From Clostridium sp. CAG:411 (GTDB lineage: Bacteria > Bacillota > Clostridia > Lachnospirales > Lachnospiraceae), in NCBI GenBank assembly GCA_000437275.1, contig FR899729.1, positions 1-25,212 on the forward strand: a stretch of 25,212 nucleotides of DNA, written 5' to 3'. Of this stretch, positions 23,604-25,212 are shown one piece after another (within the stretch, counting starts at the first letter, position 1; every line of letters begins with the position of its first letter). The notes under the pieces were generated by a model. It ran no database searches and had not been told where the DNA came from. It was given only the letters and a program-made list of their open reading frames with translations. The position numbers were made by a program, and so were the translations under genes.

Positions 23604-24983
23604 ATGATAGAAAAATATGAGCGTATGACAGTTGCAGAACTGAAACAAAAAGCCAAGGAATTTGGATTAAAAAATATTTCTGGAATGAAAAAACAGGAAT
23701 TGATAGAGCTTTTAGCAAAGATAGAGGAAAAGGTTGGAAAAGGAAAGAAAGAACAGAATGAGGAGAAAAAGCATTCTAGTCATGTACATAATCATGAACA
23801 TGAGGCTGAAGCAGATGCTTCTCAAAAGAATCATTCCACTCATGATACAGAGCAATTGGACAGTGGAGAGACAAAAGAGGGAATTTTGGAAGTGCTGGCA
23901 GATGGATATGGATTTATTCGTTGTGATAATTTTTTGCCAGGGGAAAATGATGTGTATGTTTCACCAGCACAGATTCGTCGTTTTAACTTAAAAACAGGTG
24001 ACATTATTGTAGGAAATACAAAGGTTAAGAATCAGAATGAAAAATTTAGTGCATTATTGTATGTAAAAAGTGTGAATGGCTTTCATCCTTCAGAAGCTTC
24101 CAAGAGGAAGAAATTTGAGGATCTGACACCAATTTTTCCAAATGAAAGAATTCATTTAGAAACTCCAAATTGTAGCGTAGGTATGCGTATGATGGATTTA
24201 GTATCTCCAATTGGTAAAGGACAAAGAGGTATGATCGTATCTCCACCAAAAGCAGGAAAAACTACCTTATTAAAACAGGTTGCCAAAGCAATCACAAAAA
24301 ATCATCCAGATATGCATATGATTATTTTGTTAATTGATGAACGTCCGGAAGAGGTTACGGATATTAAAGAATCCATAGAAGGAAAAAATGTAGAGGTGAT
24401 TTATTCTACTTTTGATGAACTTCCAGAAAATCATAAACGTGTTTCTGAGATGGTAATTGAACGTGGACGCCGTTTGGTAGAACACAAAAAGGATGTTATT
24501 ATTTTGCTTGATAGTATTACAAGACTTGCCAGAGCTTACAATTTGACAGTACAGGCAAGCGGAAGAACACTTTCCGGTGGTTTGGACCCGGCTGCGTTGC
24601 ATATGCCAAAGAAATTTTTTGGAGCTGCCAGAAATATGCGTGAGGGAGGAAGCCTTACTATTTTGGCAACTGCTTTGGTTGAGACAGGAAGCCGCATGGA
24701 TGATGTTGTATTTGAGGAATTTAAGGGAACCGGTAATATGGAATTGGTACTAGATCGTTCCTTATCAGAAAAACGTATCTTCCCTGCGATTGATTTGTTA
24801 AAATCCAGTACAAGAAGAGACGATTTGCTTTTAAGTCCAGAGGAAGTAGAAGCAAACCGCACGATGCGAAAGGCACTGAGTGGTATGCGTTCAGAGGAAA
24901 TGCTGGAAAGATATATTGATTTGTTTGTAAAGACAAAAAGCAATAAAGAATTTATTGAAATGACGAAAAAAATGAAGGGATAG
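23604..24983 (+). CDS. rho: Transcription termination factor Rho
   Basis: A 459-residue RNA-dependent ATPase/helicase that ends transcription. Residues 5-42 are the Rho N-terminal helical domain (TVAELKQKAKEFGL). Residues 45-90 are an insert of mixed charge with several histidines (HSSHVHNHEHEAEA). Residues 91-160 are the cold-shock-like RNA-binding domain (VLADGYGFIR, NDVYVSPAQIRRF). The ATPase core has Walker A PPKAGKTT (214-221), the LIDERPEEVTDI segment, Walker B DVIILLD (297-303) and the SGGLDPAAL Q/R-loop region. The ATG has a ribosome site at about 23586-23594. Full length and intact. It follows a 575-base gap after the divergent copy B gene. Confidence 0.97.
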   Translation: MIEKYERMTVAELKQKAKEFGLKNISGMKKQELIELLAKIEEKVGKGKKEQNEEKKHSSHVHNHEHEAEADASQKNHSTHDTEQLDSGETKEGILEVLADGYGFIRCDNFLPGENDVYVSPAQIRRFNLKTGDIIVGNTKVKNQNEKFSALLYVKSVNGFHPSEASKRKKFEDLTPIFPNERIHLETPNCSVGMRMMDLVSPIGKGQRGMIVSPPKAGKTTLLKQVAKAITKNHPDMHMIILLIDERPEEVTDIKESIEGKNVEVIYSTFDELPENHKRVSEMVIERGRRLVEHKKDVIILLDSITRLARAYNLTVQASGRTLSGGLDPAALHMPKKFFGAARNMREGGSLTILATALVETGSRMDDVVFEEFKGTGNMELVLDRSLSEKRIFPAIDLLKSSTRRDDLLLSPEEVEANRTMRKALSGMRSEEMLERYIDLFVKTKSNKEFIEMTKKMKG

Positions 24984-25093
24984 ACCATAAAAGGGAAAAG
25001 AAAGCCATAGAGAAAACTGCACAGACAGATGCTGAATTGGCAAGTGAGATAGCAAAATAGAAAGTGGGAGAAAGGAATAAAAGAGTTACATTA

Positions 25094-25212
25094 ATGAATT
25101 ATGAAAATACCATCATAGATAACCAAGCGATATTGGAATTTCGGGACGGTGTAGAAAGAGAAATTCGTTCCTGTACGGATGCCCTAAAGAGAATGGCACA
25201 AAAAATCCAACA
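25094..25212 (+). CDS. Start of an unidentified gene, cut by the window end
   Basis: An ATG at 25094 opens a frame of 39 complete codons that runs off the window without a stop. The predicted start is MNYENTIIDNQAILEF, followed by a charged helical stretch with REIRSCTDALKRMAQK. The ribosome site is weak (AAGGAATAAAAGAG upstream). The mixed amphipathic helix could belong to a small helical protein such as a WXG100-like family, but this is a guess. It lies 110 bases downstream of rho on the same strand and may be cotranscribed. Confidence 0.45.
   Translation, partial: MNYENTIIDNQAILEFRDGVEREIRSCTDALKRMAQKIQ

Noticed and set aside
23349..23648. 99-residue minus-strand frame before rho
   Set aside because: It overlaps the rho start region and leader, is Phe/Leu/Cys-rich as AT-rich noncoding DNA gives, and has no ribosome site.

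Overview
The window is AT-rich, low-GC Firmicute DNA. Three things point to a spore-forming, gut-type clostridium of the Lachnospiraceae kind: a BofA homologue, a monoderm Tad (type IVc pilus) locus with DUF5702-like and DUF6382-like/FHA proteins and no secretin, and large secreted proteins with family-26 starch-binding modules. The genus cannot be fixed from sequence alone.

Layout. (1) 1-610: the 3' end of a probable disrupted secreted-protein gene, closed by a strong bidirectional terminator. (2) 628-3123, minus strand: a secreted subtilase with a Thr/Pro-rich stalk and C-terminal Ig-like repeats. A divergent regulatory region (3124-3556) separates it from bofA (3557-3826, plus), which has a candidate sigma-E-type promoter. 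(3) 4051-15316, plus: a Tad operon, in order prepilin peptidase, TadZ, TadA, TadB, TadC-like, Flp pilin, DUF5702-like protein, two TadE-like pseudopilins and a DUF6382-like/FHA membrane protein. TadA is broken by a one-base frameshift between Walker A and Walker B. The TadC-like protein carries a roughly 200-residue extracytoplasmic insert with an Ig-like signature. One TadE-like protein ends in two tandem His/Cys motifs. The 292-base gap inside the operon (12074-12365) can fold into two nested long stems. (4) 15362-17493, plus: its own strong promoter, then a rhomboid protease overlapping by ATGA a flavodoxin-like/SCP2 fusion. (5) 17611-23028, minus: two tandem paralogues of about 870 residues, each with two CBM26-like modules, Ig-like domains, Thr/Pro linkers and a lysine-rich C-terminal repeat domain, and no catalytic domain. 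(6) 23604-24983, plus: transcription terminator Rho, then the start of an unidentified gene running off the end.

How the parts may work together (inference): the Tad locus would build a surface pilus for adhesion, with FHA and rhomboid proteins as possible signalling or processing partners. The subtilase and the two CBM26 proteins share linker style and C-terminal domains, as if held in the wall by the same means, and the CBM26 pair looks like a starch-adhesion system. If the TadA frameshift is real, this strain's pilus machine is probably inactive.
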